DNA of 64,000 bases, from positions 62,001 to 126,000 of the forward strand of contig JAHJJX010000019.1 in NCBI GenBank assembly GCA_018822665.1, read 5' to 3'. The first letter of the stretch is position 1; every line of letters starts with the position of its first letter. Shown here in pieces: positions 34,630-43,448 of this stretch. The notes beneath the pieces were generated by a model. That model did no database searches, was not told where the DNA came from, and saw nothing but the letters and a program-made list of their open reading frames with translations. The translations under genes were made by a program, and so were the position numbers. The stretch comes from a bacterium. GTDB taxonomy: Bacteria; Campylobacterota; Campylobacteria; Campylobacterales; Sulfurimonadaceae.

Positions 34630-35548
34630 TTTTTTAAATATTCTTGAATCAGCGTATAAAAGCAGAGACTTGAAAGCTTTAGACGAAATTGCTAAACCGA
34701 CTTATAGACACATCAATGTAAAGAATAATTTTCGTTCAGTTTTAATGCTATCTTGCAACAATATCAAGCATTTAAGCAAAATAGAAGCACTTGAAGCTGA
34801 CTGTATTATGCTCAATCTTGAAGATGGTGTGAGCAAAGAAGATAAACCATTCGCTCTTGTCTTATGCGCTATCTTTTTATCTCGCTTAAAAAAGTGCGAT
34901 AAAAAACTGGTGGTAAGAGTAAATCCGCTTGATGAGGGAGGATATGAAGAGATAACTTACTTAAACCAATTTATGCCCGATGCGATAAGAGTGCCAAAAA
35001 TTAAAGATTCTAATGAAATTAAAAAAGTATTAGCATTACTAAACGATGATACAGAACTTCACATATCAATTGAAACAGCTTCTTCTTGGCATAATCTTTC
35101 TTCTTTGGCTATTCATAAAAAAATTACTGTATTTTATCTTGGCATTTTAGATTTATTTGCAGATATGAAACTTTCACAAAGCCTTATAAGCAGAGACAAC
35201 CCAACTATGCTTTATATCTTATCCCACTTTTTGATTACATGCAAAGCTATGAATATAAAGCCAGTTTCTTTTGTTTACCAAGAGTTCAAAAACCTGGATG
35301 AGTTTGGCATGTGGATAGCATTGGAAAAAAGTATGGGGTATGATGCAAAAGGTTGCATCTCCCCTGCTCAGGTCAATAGGGTGAATGAAATGTTTACTCA
35401 TGAAAAACAGCTGTTAGCAAGAGCCAAAATAATTGTACAACTTTTCGAGATGCACAGAGATGAAGGAATAACAGGCTTTGTTGATGAAGAATATGGCTTT
35501 ATTGATGAGCCGATTTACAAAGGTGCCCTTGCTCTTTTAAATAAATAA
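34619..35548 (+). CDS. HpcH/HpaI aldolase family, citrate-lyase-beta (CitE)-like protein
   Basis: From ATG 34619 it has 309 residues. It has TIM-barrel CitE-family motifs: LMLSCNNIKHL, the acidic ADCIMLNLEDGVSKEDK metal region, VVRVNPLDEGG with the substrate Arg, HISIETASSWHNL, FYLGILDLFADMKLS and YDAKGCISPAQVNRVNEMF. This family includes citryl-, malyl- and citramalyl-CoA lyases. No citF or citD partner is present, so it is not a classical citrate lyase complex; the CoA-ester substrate is unknown. In an autotroph with a reductive TCA cycle such an orphan is worth attention. A GGCATGTGGA copy at 35306 encodes Gly-Met-Trp. Confidence 0.83.
   Translation: MSNDFLNILESAYKSRDLKALDEIAKPTYRHINVKNNFRSVLMLSCNNIKHLSKIEALEADCIMLNLEDGVSKEDKPFALVLCAIFLSRLKKCDKKLVVRVNPLDEGGYEEITYLNQFMPDAIRVPKIKDSNEIKKVLALLNDDTELHISIETASSWHNLSSLAIHKKITVFYLGILDLFADMKLSQSLISRDNPTMLYILSHFLITCKAMNIKPVSFVYQEFKNLDEFGMWIALEKSMGYDAKGCISPAQVNRVNEMFTHEKQLLARAKIIVQLFEMHRDEGITGFVDEEYGFIDEPIYKGALALLNK
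35306..35315 (+). repeat. GGCATGTGGA motif copy
   Basis: Exact 10-mer within the CitE-like gene, in context TTTGGCATGTGGATA, read in the Gly-Met-Trp frame. Confidence 0.7.
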
Positions 35549-35596
35549 CGATCTGGATTTGTATTTTAGGGTATTGGGAAGGTTTAAATCAATGTG

Positions 35597-35680
35597 TGGT
35601 ACCTGCGGGCGGACTCGAACCGCCACAGCTCGCGCTAGCGGATTTTGAATCCGCCGTGTCTACCATTTCACCACGCAGGC
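35597..35680 (-). tRNA. tRNA-Leu (anticodon CAA)
   Basis: On the minus strand the sequence folds as a class II tRNA of 84 bases including an encoded CCA. The acceptor stem is GCCTGCG with CGCAGGT, one G-T pair at the end. The anticodon stem GCGGA/TCCGC encloses TTCAAAA, giving anticodon CAA for codon UUG. The variable arm is long, as expected for leucine, and the T-loop GGTTCGAGTCC is canonical. It lies in the 290-base gap between the CitE-like gene and flgL. Confidence 0.95.
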
Positions 35681-35773
35681 ATTGAAAGATTGAAATTGTA
35701 GTGGGTTAATGCTTAAAATATTGTGAAAATAAAAAAATTTAATAGTAAATAGCTTTTAGTCGATTGTTTTGTA

Positions 35774-35789
35774 TGGAACTTTTATTGCT
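35774..35789 (+). promoter_or_regulatory. Sigma-54 (RpoN) promoter of flgL
   Basis: TGGAAC, five bases, TTGCT matches the sigma-54 consensus TGGCAC-N5-TTGCW with one mismatch and exact spacing. It lies about 50 bases before the flgL start. Middle and late flagellar genes of Campylobacterota are commonly RpoN-dependent. Confidence 0.72.
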
Positions 35790-35841
35790 AGTGTGTAGTA
35801 GTAATATTAGTTAATGTTGCAACAGCAAACGGAGGTGCGTG

Positions 35842-37881
35842 ATGAGAGTGACGTCTAGTATGTATTATAAGAGCCTTTATGGCGAAAATAATTCTCAGTT
35901 AAATAATAAGCTTTTTGATGTCAATAAGCAGATTGCATCTCGTTTGAAAATACAATATGCCAAGGATGGTGTTTCTGTATTTACCGAGACTATGAGACTC
36001 GATAATGAAATAGTAACCCTCAAACAGATTAAAAAAAGCACTGAAAGCGGGTATAAGGTTTCAAATCAAACAGATATCGTTTTAAATGAATTTGAAGATT
36101 CTATGAATCGTATGAGAACACTTTTACTGCAAGCTGCTAACGGTACGAATGATGAAGTTTCACTGAATGCTGTTGCCTCGGAATTGAGGGGAATTGAAGA
36201 GCATTTTAAAAATTTGGCAAACACATCCATTAACGGTAAACATCTTTTCTCCGGTTCAACCGTAGATATCAAACCAATTTCTGCCGATGGAACATATAAT
36301 GGCAACAATATGGCAATGAAAGCTTTTTCAGGCTTAAACGTACAGCAGCAGTATAATTTAACCGGAGCAGAGTTATTTTTAGGTGAAGAAGTTCTTACAA
36401 GAAGAGAAGTTACGAGTAATGTCATACAAGCTGCAAATGCAAGCACATCTACTGTTGTTGCGGGTGATAGCACTATGAGCCAGTTTATGGGTGACGTAAA
36501 CTCACCCAATGAGCATTATTTTTATTTAACAGGTGTAAAAAATAACGGTACCGCATTTAAGCAACAAATTCCAATGACGGATACTGAAACAGTTGATGAT
36601 TTATTGACTAAAATAGGGAATGCCTATGGAAATACGCCCAGTGTTAAAGTTGTAAATGTTTCATTGAATTCTTCGGGACAGATTGTTGTAGAAGATAAGA
36701 TGAAAGCTTCAAGCAAGTTGGATTTTCATCTCGTCGGTGCAACAGATTTTAGTGGTGGCGGTGCTGCAAATGTTACAAGTATTGACAATCTGGATAGCGG
36801 TTCAACTGATTACGCTTCAATTATAGCAACTCCGGGTTTATACGTAAGAGAATTTGTAAAATCACCTTATGGCTCCGCCGCTGCAGGTATTACAAATATT
36901 GATGGTCTTCTTTATGATAGAACACAGTTTAGTGTTTCCGGCAATACAGTTTCATCTGATGTTTCCCAAATAATGAAAACTACAAATGCATTCGCAACCC
37001 CCTCTACTAAAATTTCAGAAGTGGCAGATGTATCTCAGGGAACAGCAGGCACATTAGACGGTACGCAGTTTAAATTGGCCGGTACAAATGTAAACGGCAT
37101 TGCTTTTGATGTTCAGATAGATTTTAAAAATACAGCAGGCGGAGGTTCGACTTTTTCGCCTGATGGCGGAATAACAAACTACAAAATATTTAATATAGAA
37201 GTACCTAGAGCAGCAGTGGATGCCGATAAGATGACATATCAGCAACTCATGGATGTTATTAATATGGTTGTAACAAATCAGTTTCCGGCAACAACAAATA
37301 CAGATACAGATTATGACACTACGGTTAGTTCTTCAAATTTTGCCGGAACGACATCCCTTTCTTATGACGGTAAAATCAAGTTTGGAGACTTGAGTGCAGC
37401 AAATACCAAAGCTACCATAGCTTTATATGATTCCAATAGTGGAGATTTTACGGCAGGAGCTGACGCATCTGTAATGAGTTTTAATTCAAATAATGCCTTG
37501 ACTATTCGTGATCCGAAAACAGATTTCTTTAAATCTATAAATGAGATGATAACGGCTGTTGAAAACTATAAACTTTATCCAGATAGCAAAAGCGGTGATA
37601 TTAGAAATATAGGTATGGAAAACTCCATCGCTAGAATGGATTCATTACAGGACCATGTTTTTGGTGCACATTCATTGGTCGGTGCGCAATCAAATGCGCT
37701 TACTTTATCAATTGAAAGAACACAGTTGCTTGAAGTGAGTACGATGACACTTCGGTCTTCGGTAATAGATACGGATTTGGCAGAAGCATCTTTGGCTTTA
37801 ACGCAACTGACATTGAATTATGAAGCGATGCTTTCTACGGTAGGCAGAGTTTCTAAGCTTAGTTTGGTTAATTATTTGTAA
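35842..37881 (+). CDS. flgL: Flagellar hook-associated protein 3 (hook-filament junction)
   Basis: FlgL joins the flagellar hook to the filament outside the cell. The 679-residue protein (ATG 35842, GGAGGTG upstream) has the conserved N-terminal D0/D1 helices (MRVTSSMYYKSL...SGYKVSNQTDIVLNEFEDSMNRMRTLLLQAANG, then INGKHLFSG) and the matching C-terminal helices (LSIERTQLLEVSTMTLRSSVIDTDLAEASLALTQLTLNYEAMLSTVGRV). The central 400 residues are variable, Thr/Gly/Ala-rich beta structure, making the protein twice the length of E. coli FlgL, as in other Campylobacterota. It is a type III export substrate, so no Sec signal. No other flagellar gene is adjacent. Confidence 0.93.
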   Translation: MRVTSSMYYKSLYGENNSQLNNKLFDVNKQIASRLKIQYAKDGVSVFTETMRLDNEIVTLKQIKKSTESGYKVSNQTDIVLNEFEDSMNRMRTLLLQAANGTNDEVSLNAVASELRGIEEHFKNLANTSINGKHLFSGSTVDIKPISADGTYNGNNMAMKAFSGLNVQQQYNLTGAELFLGEEVLTRREVTSNVIQAANASTSTVVAGDSTMSQFMGDVNSPNEHYFYLTGVKNNGTAFKQQIPMTDTETVDDLLTKIGNAYGNTPSVKVVNVSLNSSGQIVVEDKMKASSKLDFHLVGATDFSGGGAANVTSIDNLDSGSTDYASIIATPGLYVREFVKSPYGSAAAGITNIDGLLYDRTQFSVSGNTVSSDVSQIMKTTNAFATPSTKISEVADVSQGTAGTLDGTQFKLAGTNVNGIAFDVQIDFKNTAGGGSTFSPDGGITNYKIFNIEVPRAAVDADKMTYQQLMDVINMVVTNQFPATTNTDTDYDTTVSSSNFAGTTSLSYDGKIKFGDLSAANTKATIALYDSNSGDFTAGADASVMSFNSNNALTIRDPKTDFFKSINEMITAVENYKLYPDSKSGDIRNIGMENSIARMDSLQDHVFGAHSLVGAQSNALTLSIERTQLLEVSTMTLRSSVIDTDLAEASLALTQLTLNYEAMLSTVGRVSKLSLVNYL

Positions 37882-37981
37882 ATTTTTTATATTTCAAAAT
37901 GCCAAAAAAAATCCTTTGTGGAATATTTTTGGCTATACTTCATTTATCAAACAATTATTAATTTTTTAAAGGTATAACAAC

Positions 37982-40261
37982 TTGAAAGACACTTTTTTTA
38001 TAGTAGTATTTGGAATTTTTATTTACCTCGGTTTCGCAACTATTTTCGGAGACAGCGGGCTTATCGGCAGTTACGGTGCTATCTTTGCAACATACAATCA
38101 TGAATATTTCGGATATATTTCTTATGTGTATCTTTTGGTGTTTTTGCTTCCATTATATTTATTTTACAAAGACAGTGTTTTTAATATTCGAAAATTTGAA
38201 ATCGCAGTATCTTCTTCATTATTTCTTTTCTCATGTCTTTTAGCGCAGGCATTGTTAGTGGAAAATGATTTAAGAGGTAAAATCGGCGGGGACTTTACAG
38301 ATTTTATTGCTCCTTACATAGGCGTATTTGGTCTTTGGATTTTTTGGTTTATGATAACTTTGGTATCAATAATTATCATTTTGGACAAAAGTACTCCCGA
38401 AATAATTGATATGTTATCGCATGCTATTAAAAACAATTTTCCTAAAAAAAAAGAAATTAATACTCAAAAAGTAAAAATAGATATTAAAAAAAAACATATT
38501 ATTTTAACTCCTGAAAAAAATATAAATCCGGATAGTTTTGAAGACGAATTTGACAAACCGGCATATTTACGAAAAATGGACAACGAGGAATTATCTGAAA
38601 TAAAAGAAGATGATACTTTAAGCAACAAACGCGCTCCCTCAATTTTTTGCAGTGATGAAAAACAAGAAAATACAAGTAGTTTCGAGAGTAATATGAACAG
38701 CTCTAAAATCAAAGAAACAAAAAAGAAAGAAGATGAAAAACCACATAATATTTTAGAATTGGCAATAAAAGTTAAAGAACAAAAAAATGCTCTTATTATT
38801 GATGAGTTGGAAGAAAATACAAAACTCTTAGAAAGTATAGAAAAAGGTGAGGTTGAAAAACCAAAAAACTTTACTTTGCCGTCTGTAAATTTTTTACAAA
38901 AACCAAGCATAACTTCTCATAGCGTGGATGAGAGTGAAGTTGATGATAAGATACGATATCTTATAGAAAAACTGGCGCATTTTAAGATAGAGGGCGATGT
39001 TGTAAGAACGTATGCCGGTCCAGTGGTTTCAACTTTTGAGTTTAAGCCCGCTGCAAACGTAAAAGTATCACGAATTTTAAATCTTCAAGATGATTTAGCT
39101 ATGGCGCTCTCAGCCGAGAGCATTCGTATTCAAGCTCCAATACCTGGAAAAGATGTTGTAGGTATTGAAATACCGAATGCTACCGTAGATACAATTTATT
39201 TAAGAGATTTACTTGATAGTAAACTTTTTAAAGAGTCATCTTCTCCGCTTACTATTGTTTTAGGTAAAGACATTGTCGGCAAACCTTTTATAACAGACCT
39301 TAAAAAACTTCCGCATTTACTTATAGCAGGAACAACTGGAAGTGGAAAAAGTGTTGGAATCAATGCGATGATACTGAGTCTTTTATATAAAAATTCACCA
39401 GACCAGTTAAGACTTTTAATGATTGACCCAAAAATGTTGGAGTTTTCTATATATAATGATATTCCTCATCTTCTCACCCCTGTTATAACAAAGCCAAAAC
39501 AAGCAATTGTTGCACTCAACAATATGGTTTTGGAGATGGAGCGCCGTTATGAACTTATGAGTGAAACAAGAACAAAAAATATAGAAAATTATAATGAAAA
39601 AGTAAAGCAGGATGGTGGTGAACATTTTCCGTATATCGTAGTCATTATAGATGAGTTAGCAGACTTGATGATGACGAGCGGAAAGGATGTCGAACATTCA
39701 ATAGCAAGACTTGCTCAAATGGCTAGAGCATCAGGTATCCATTTGGTAGTCGCTACGCAAAGACCATCTGTTGATGTTGTTACCGGACTTATTAAAGCAA
39801 ACTTGCCATCTCGCATATCCTATAGAGTGGGGCAAAAGGTAGACAGTAAAATTATATTAGACCAGCAAGGAGCAGAGTCTCTTCTAGGCAGAGGTGATAT
39901 GCTTTTTACTCCTCCGGGTTCTACAGGTTTGGTTCGTCTTCATGCTCCATGGAGTACTGAGAGTGAAATAGAAAAAATTGTAAATTTTATCAAATCTCAA
40001 AGAGCGCCTAATTATGATAAAAGATTTTTAATTGAAGAAAATGAGCTCAGTGCTTCATCTTCGAGTGATACTTATGAGGAATTAGACCCTTTGTTTGAAG
40101 AAGCTAGAAATGTGATTTTAACAGATAGAAAAACCTCCATATCTTATCTGCAGAGAAAACTGCAAATAGGATATAACCGCTCAGCAAGAGTTATTGAACA
40201 GCTTGAGGGAGAAGGGGTGTTGTCAAGCCCGAATTCCAAAGGAATCCGTGATATTCTTTAA
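37982..40261 (+). CDS. ftsK: DNA translocase FtsK
   Basis: FtsK pumps DNA at the division septum during chromosome segregation. The 759-residue protein starts at TTG 37982 (AAAGG 8 bases upstream) and has four membrane helices within residues 1-140, a charged linker of about 170 residues, the motor with Walker A GTTGSGKSVGIN and Walker B VVIIDELADLM, and the C-terminal winged-helix gamma domain (DPLFEEARNVILTDRKTSISYLQRKLQIGYNRSARVIEQLE). The linker is short compared with E. coli. The next gene follows after 12 bases. Confidence 0.95.
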   Translation: MKDTFFIVVFGIFIYLGFATIFGDSGLIGSYGAIFATYNHEYFGYISYVYLLVFLLPLYLFYKDSVFNIRKFEIAVSSSLFLFSCLLAQALLVENDLRGKIGGDFTDFIAPYIGVFGLWIFWFMITLVSIIIILDKSTPEIIDMLSHAIKNNFPKKKEINTQKVKIDIKKKHIILTPEKNINPDSFEDEFDKPAYLRKMDNEELSEIKEDDTLSNKRAPSIFCSDEKQENTSSFESNMNSSKIKETKKKEDEKPHNILELAIKVKEQKNALIIDELEENTKLLESIEKGEVEKPKNFTLPSVNFLQKPSITSHSVDESEVDDKIRYLIEKLAHFKIEGDVVRTYAGPVVSTFEFKPAANVKVSRILNLQDDLAMALSAESIRIQAPIPGKDVVGIEIPNATVDTIYLRDLLDSKLFKESSSPLTIVLGKDIVGKPFITDLKKLPHLLIAGTTGSGKSVGINAMILSLLYKNSPDQLRLLMIDPKMLEFSIYNDIPHLLTPVITKPKQAIVALNNMVLEMERRYELMSETRTKNIENYNEKVKQDGGEHFPYIVVIIDELADLMMTSGKDVEHSIARLAQMARASGIHLVVATQRPSVDVVTGLIKANLPSRISYRVGQKVDSKIILDQQGAESLLGRGDMLFTPPGSTGLVRLHAPWSTESEIEKIVNFIKSQRAPNYDKRFLIEENELSASSSSDTYEELDPLFEEARNVILTDRKTSISYLQRKLQIGYNRSARVIEQLEGEGVLSSPNSKGIRDIL

Positions 40262-40273
40262 GGAGTTACTCCT

Positions 40274-40666
40274 GTGACGCGCCCAAAATTCATTTTTACA
40301 AAACATGCTCGCTTTTTTAGTGTATATATTGAAAACATAGAACAGCTTTCAGTATTACAGATTCAAAATATAGAAAATTTTGTCAAAATAAGAAAGGGTG
40401 TTTTTGATTTTGACACATACTCGTTTGTTATTCAAAAAAATTTAGAGTTTCAAGATTTTATATCTTTAATTGGGCATTGTTCAATAGATGCAATTTGTAA
40501 AGAAAAAAATTTCCAAATTCAGTCTGAAGCAAAGATTGAATTTGGAAAATATAAAGGAATGCAATATACTGAAGTTCCGGATTCTTATCTTATGTGGTTG
40601 AGAAGTAACTATAAAGGCAAAGACAGAAATATAATAGAGGCTGAGTTGAAAATCAGAAATATATAA
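40274..40666 (+). CDS. Small protein with DUF3820-like C-terminus
   Basis: The 130-residue protein starts at GTG 40274 behind AAGGAG. The N-terminal 80 residues are unrecognised. The C-terminal part (KIEFGKYKGMQYTEVPDSYLMWLRSNY) fits the pattern of the DUF3820 family, sometimes labelled quorum-sensing-regulated virulence factor on the basis of one Pseudomonas member; that name should not be taken as function here. It is soluble, with no signal peptide. It lies directly downstream of ftsK and is probably cotranscribed. Confidence 0.65.
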   Translation: MTRPKFIFTKHARFFSVYIENIEQLSVLQIQNIENFVKIRKGVFDFDTYSFVIQKNLEFQDFISLIGHCSIDAICKEKNFQIQSEAKIEFGKYKGMQYTEVPDSYLMWLRSNYKGKDRNIIEAELKIRNI

Positions 40667-40754
40667 ATGTTACTTTTTCCTACATATTTAATATAAAATG
40701 TATTTGAAGTGTGAATATAAGTAACACTATAAAAATTGATGAGTCATTTTTAGA

Positions 40755-40760
40755 TATAAT
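40755..40760 (+). promoter_or_regulatory. -10 box upstream of acnB
   Basis: A TATAAT hexamer in the context TAGATATAATATT, about 30 bases before the acnB start, in a 120-base AT-rich gap after the DUF3820-like gene. Confidence 0.5.
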
Positions 40761-40788
40761 ATTTCAAAATTTATAAACAGGAATGACA

Positions 40789-43338
40789 ATGGCATTTATT
40801 GAAGAATATAAAGCGCATATTATTGAAAGAAAAGCGCTTGGTGTACCACCGCTTCCACTTTCAGCGGAGCAAACTGCCGCATTAGTTGAGATGATTAAAG
40901 CGGGTGAAGGCGATATGACACAAAACATCGACCTTATAACAAATCGTGTGTCCCCGGGTGTTGATGATGCTGCGTATGTGAAAGCTGCTTTTTTAAATGA
41001 TGTTGCATCTGGAAAAGTAACTGTTGGCGCAATCACTCCTGAGCATGCTGTTAAAATAATGGGAATGATGCTAGGCGGGTACAATGTAAAACCTATTATT
41101 GACTCATTGACTTCTAAAAGCATTGCTGTTATTGAAGCTGCTAAAGAAGCTCTCAAGCATACGCTACTTGTTTATGATGCTTTTAATGATGTTGAAGAAT
41201 TACACAAATCCGGAAATGCAGCGGCGACTGAAGTAATGACCTCATGGGCAAATGCTGAATGGTTTACTTCAAAACCTGCATTGGCTGAGGAAATTACCGT
41301 AACTGTGTTTAAAGTTCCTGGTGAAACAAATACAGATGATTTATCTCCGGCTTCTGAAGCATTTACCCGTTCAGACATCCCTCTTCATGCAAATTCTATG
41401 CTTGTAGCCAAAATGGAAGACCCAATAGCTGCAATTGCAAAACTTAAAGATTCAGGTCATCCAATCGCTTATGTTGGTGACGTTGTTGGAACCGGTTCAT
41501 CTCGTAAATCAGGTGTAAACTCTGTTCAGTGGCATATGGGTGAAGATATTCCAGGTGTTCCAAATAAGCGTACGGGCGGTGTAGTTTTAGGTAGTATTAT
41601 TGCTCCAATTTTCTTTGCTACTTGTGAAGATTCAGGTGCATTACCTTTAGAATTAGATGTTACACAAATGGAAACGGGTGATGTCGTTACTATCTATCCA
41701 TATAAAGGTGAAGCACATAAAGATGGTAAGTGTATAGCTACATTTAAGCTAAACCCTAACACAATCACTGATGAAGTTCGTGCCGGTGGACGTATTCCAT
41801 TAATTATTGGCCGTGGTCTTACTTCTAAAGCGAGAGGTGTGTTAGGTCTTGATACTACAGATATTTTCTTAACTGCCGAGCAACCTGCCGATAATGGAAA
41901 AGGTTACACATTAGCACAAAAAATGGTTGGTAAGGCATGTGGAATAACTGGCGTTAGACCAGGTATGTATGTAGAGCCTGAAACTTCAACTGTTGGTTCT
42001 CAAGATACAACGGGTCCAATGACGAGAGATGAGATTAAAGAATTAGCTGCTCTTGGTTTTTCTGCTGACCTTGTTATGCAATCATTTTGTCATACTGCGG
42101 CTTATCCAAAACCATCAGATATTGAAATGCATCACACATTACCAGACTTTATCTCAAACCGCTCAGGTGTTGCTCTTCGTCCAGGTGATGGAGTTATTCA
42201 CTCATGGTTAAACAGAATGGTACTTCCAGATACTGTCGGTACCGGAGCAGACAGTCATACACGTTTTCCAATTGGTATCTCATTTCCGGGAGGTTCAGGT
42301 ATTGTTGCATTCGCTGGCGTAACAGGTTCTATGCCTCTGACGATGCCAGAATCTATTCTCATTCGTTTTAAAGGTGAAATGCAACCAGGTATCACTTTAC
42401 GTGACCTTGTAAATGCAATTCCTCATCAAGCGATTAAAGAGGGTCTTTTAACCGTTGAGAAAAAAGGTAAGAAAAATATTTTTGCCGGACGTATTATGGA
42501 GATTGAAGGTCTTCCTAACCTAAAAGCCGAGCAAGCATTTGAGCTTTCAGATGCTTCTGCTGAGCGTTCTGCTGCAGCATGTACGGTACTTTTAAACAAT
42601 GAGCCTGTAATTGAATACCTAAAATCAAATGTAACTCTGCTGGAGTCTATGATTGAAGCCGGTTATTCGGATGCTCGTACAATTCAGCGCCGTATTGATA
42701 AAATGAAAGCTTGGTTAGCTAACCCTTCATTAATGAAACCGGATGCTGATGCTGAATATGCTGCTACAATTGAAATTGATTTAAATACCATAACAGAGCC
42801 AATTTTAGCTTGTCCTAATGACCCTGATGATGTTGCTACATTAACTGAAGTTTTAGCATCCAATAGACCTACAAAAATTGATGAAGTGTTTGTAGGTTCA
42901 TGTATGACGAATATTGGTCATTACCGTGCACTTGGTGAAGTATTAAAAGGCGAAGGTATGGTTCCAACAACTTTATGGGTTTGTCCCCCAACTAAAATGG
43001 ATGAAAAACAACTAACTGAAGATGGTTATTATGCAATTTTTGGTGCTGCCGGTGCTCGTACTGAAATTCCAGGTTGCTCGCTTTGTATGGGTAATCAGGC
43101 TCGCGTCGCTGATAATGCTGTAGTATTTTCAACGTCAACTCGTAACTTTGACAACCGTTTGGGCAAGGGTGCCCAAGTGTATCTTGGTTCTGCGGAGTTG
43201 GCTGCTGTATGTTCTATGCTGGGGCGTTTGCCGACTGCAGCGGAGTATCTAGCAAAAACTAAAAAAATTGTAGGAAAAGAAGGGGATATTTATAAATATC
43301 TAAACTTCAATCTTATTCAAAACTATAAGTTGGGCTAA
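40789..43338 (+). CDS. acnB: Aconitate hydratase B
   Basis: AcnB interconverts citrate and isocitrate. From ATG 40789 (AGGA about 7 bases upstream; the ATG two codons earlier lies too close to it) the 849-residue protein begins [18 protein letters not shown], as in other AcnB proteins. It has the N-terminal HEAT-like domain, then the swivel domain, then the catalytic domains with [21 protein letters not shown] and the [4Fe-4S] ligands in [12 protein letters not shown] and [10 protein letters not shown]. The swivel-first order identifies type B. In a reductive TCA cycle it acts after isocitrate formation. It stands apart from the icd-oor block by about 10 kb. Confidence 0.97.
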   Translation: MAFIEEYKAHIIERKALGVPPLPLSAEQTAALVEMIKAGEGDMTQNIDLITNRVSPGVDDAAYVKAAFLNDVASGKVTVGAITPEHAVKIMGMMLGGYNVKPIIDSLTSKSIAVIEAAKEALKHTLLVYDAFNDVEELHKSGNAAATEVMTSWANAEWFTSKPALAEEITVTVFKVPGETNTDDLSPASEAFTRSDIPLHANSMLVAKMEDPIAAIAKLKDSGHPIAYVGDVVGTGSSRKSGVNSVQWHMGEDIPGVPNKRTGGVVLGSIIAPIFFATCEDSGALPLELDVTQMETGDVVTIYPYKGEAHKDGKCIATFKLNPNTITDEVRAGGRIPLIIGRGLTSKARGVLGLDTTDIFLTAEQPADNGKGYTLAQKMVGKACGITGVRPGMYVEPETSTVGSQDTTGPMTRDEIKELAALGFSADLVMQSFCHTAAYPKPSDIEMHHTLPDFISNRSGVALRPGDGVIHSWLNRMVLPDTVGTGADSHTRFPIGISFPGGSGIVAFAGVTGSMPLTMPESILIRFKGEMQPGITLRDLVNAIPHQAIKEGLLTVEKKGKKNIFAGRIMEIEGLPNLKAEQAFELSDASAERSAAACTVLLNNEPVIEYLKSNVTLLESMIEAGYSDARTIQRRIDKMKAWLANPSLMKPDADAEYAATIEIDLNTITEPILACPNDPDDVATLTEVLASNRPTKIDEVFVGSCMTNIGHYRALGEVLKGEGMVPTTLWVCPPTKMDEKQLTEDGYYAIFGAAGARTEIPGCSLCMGNQARVADNAVVFSTSTRNFDNRLGKGAQVYLGSAELAAVCSMLGRLPTAAEYLAKTKKIVGKEGDIYKYLNFNLIQNYKLG

Positions 43339-43346
43339 TCGCCCAA
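43330..43346 (+). terminator. Possible weak terminator of acnB
   Basis: TTGGGC (43330-43335) and GCCCAA (43341-43346) form a short hairpin spanning the acnB stop codon, with only TTTA after it. Confidence 0.4.
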
Positions 43347-43448
43347 TTTACACACAATCTTCATGATTCTTCTGCATTTTTTAATCACAGTTTTTGGCGT
43401 TAGTAATAAAGTGATACAATAAAACTTTTATTGTTAAAAGGTTTTAAT

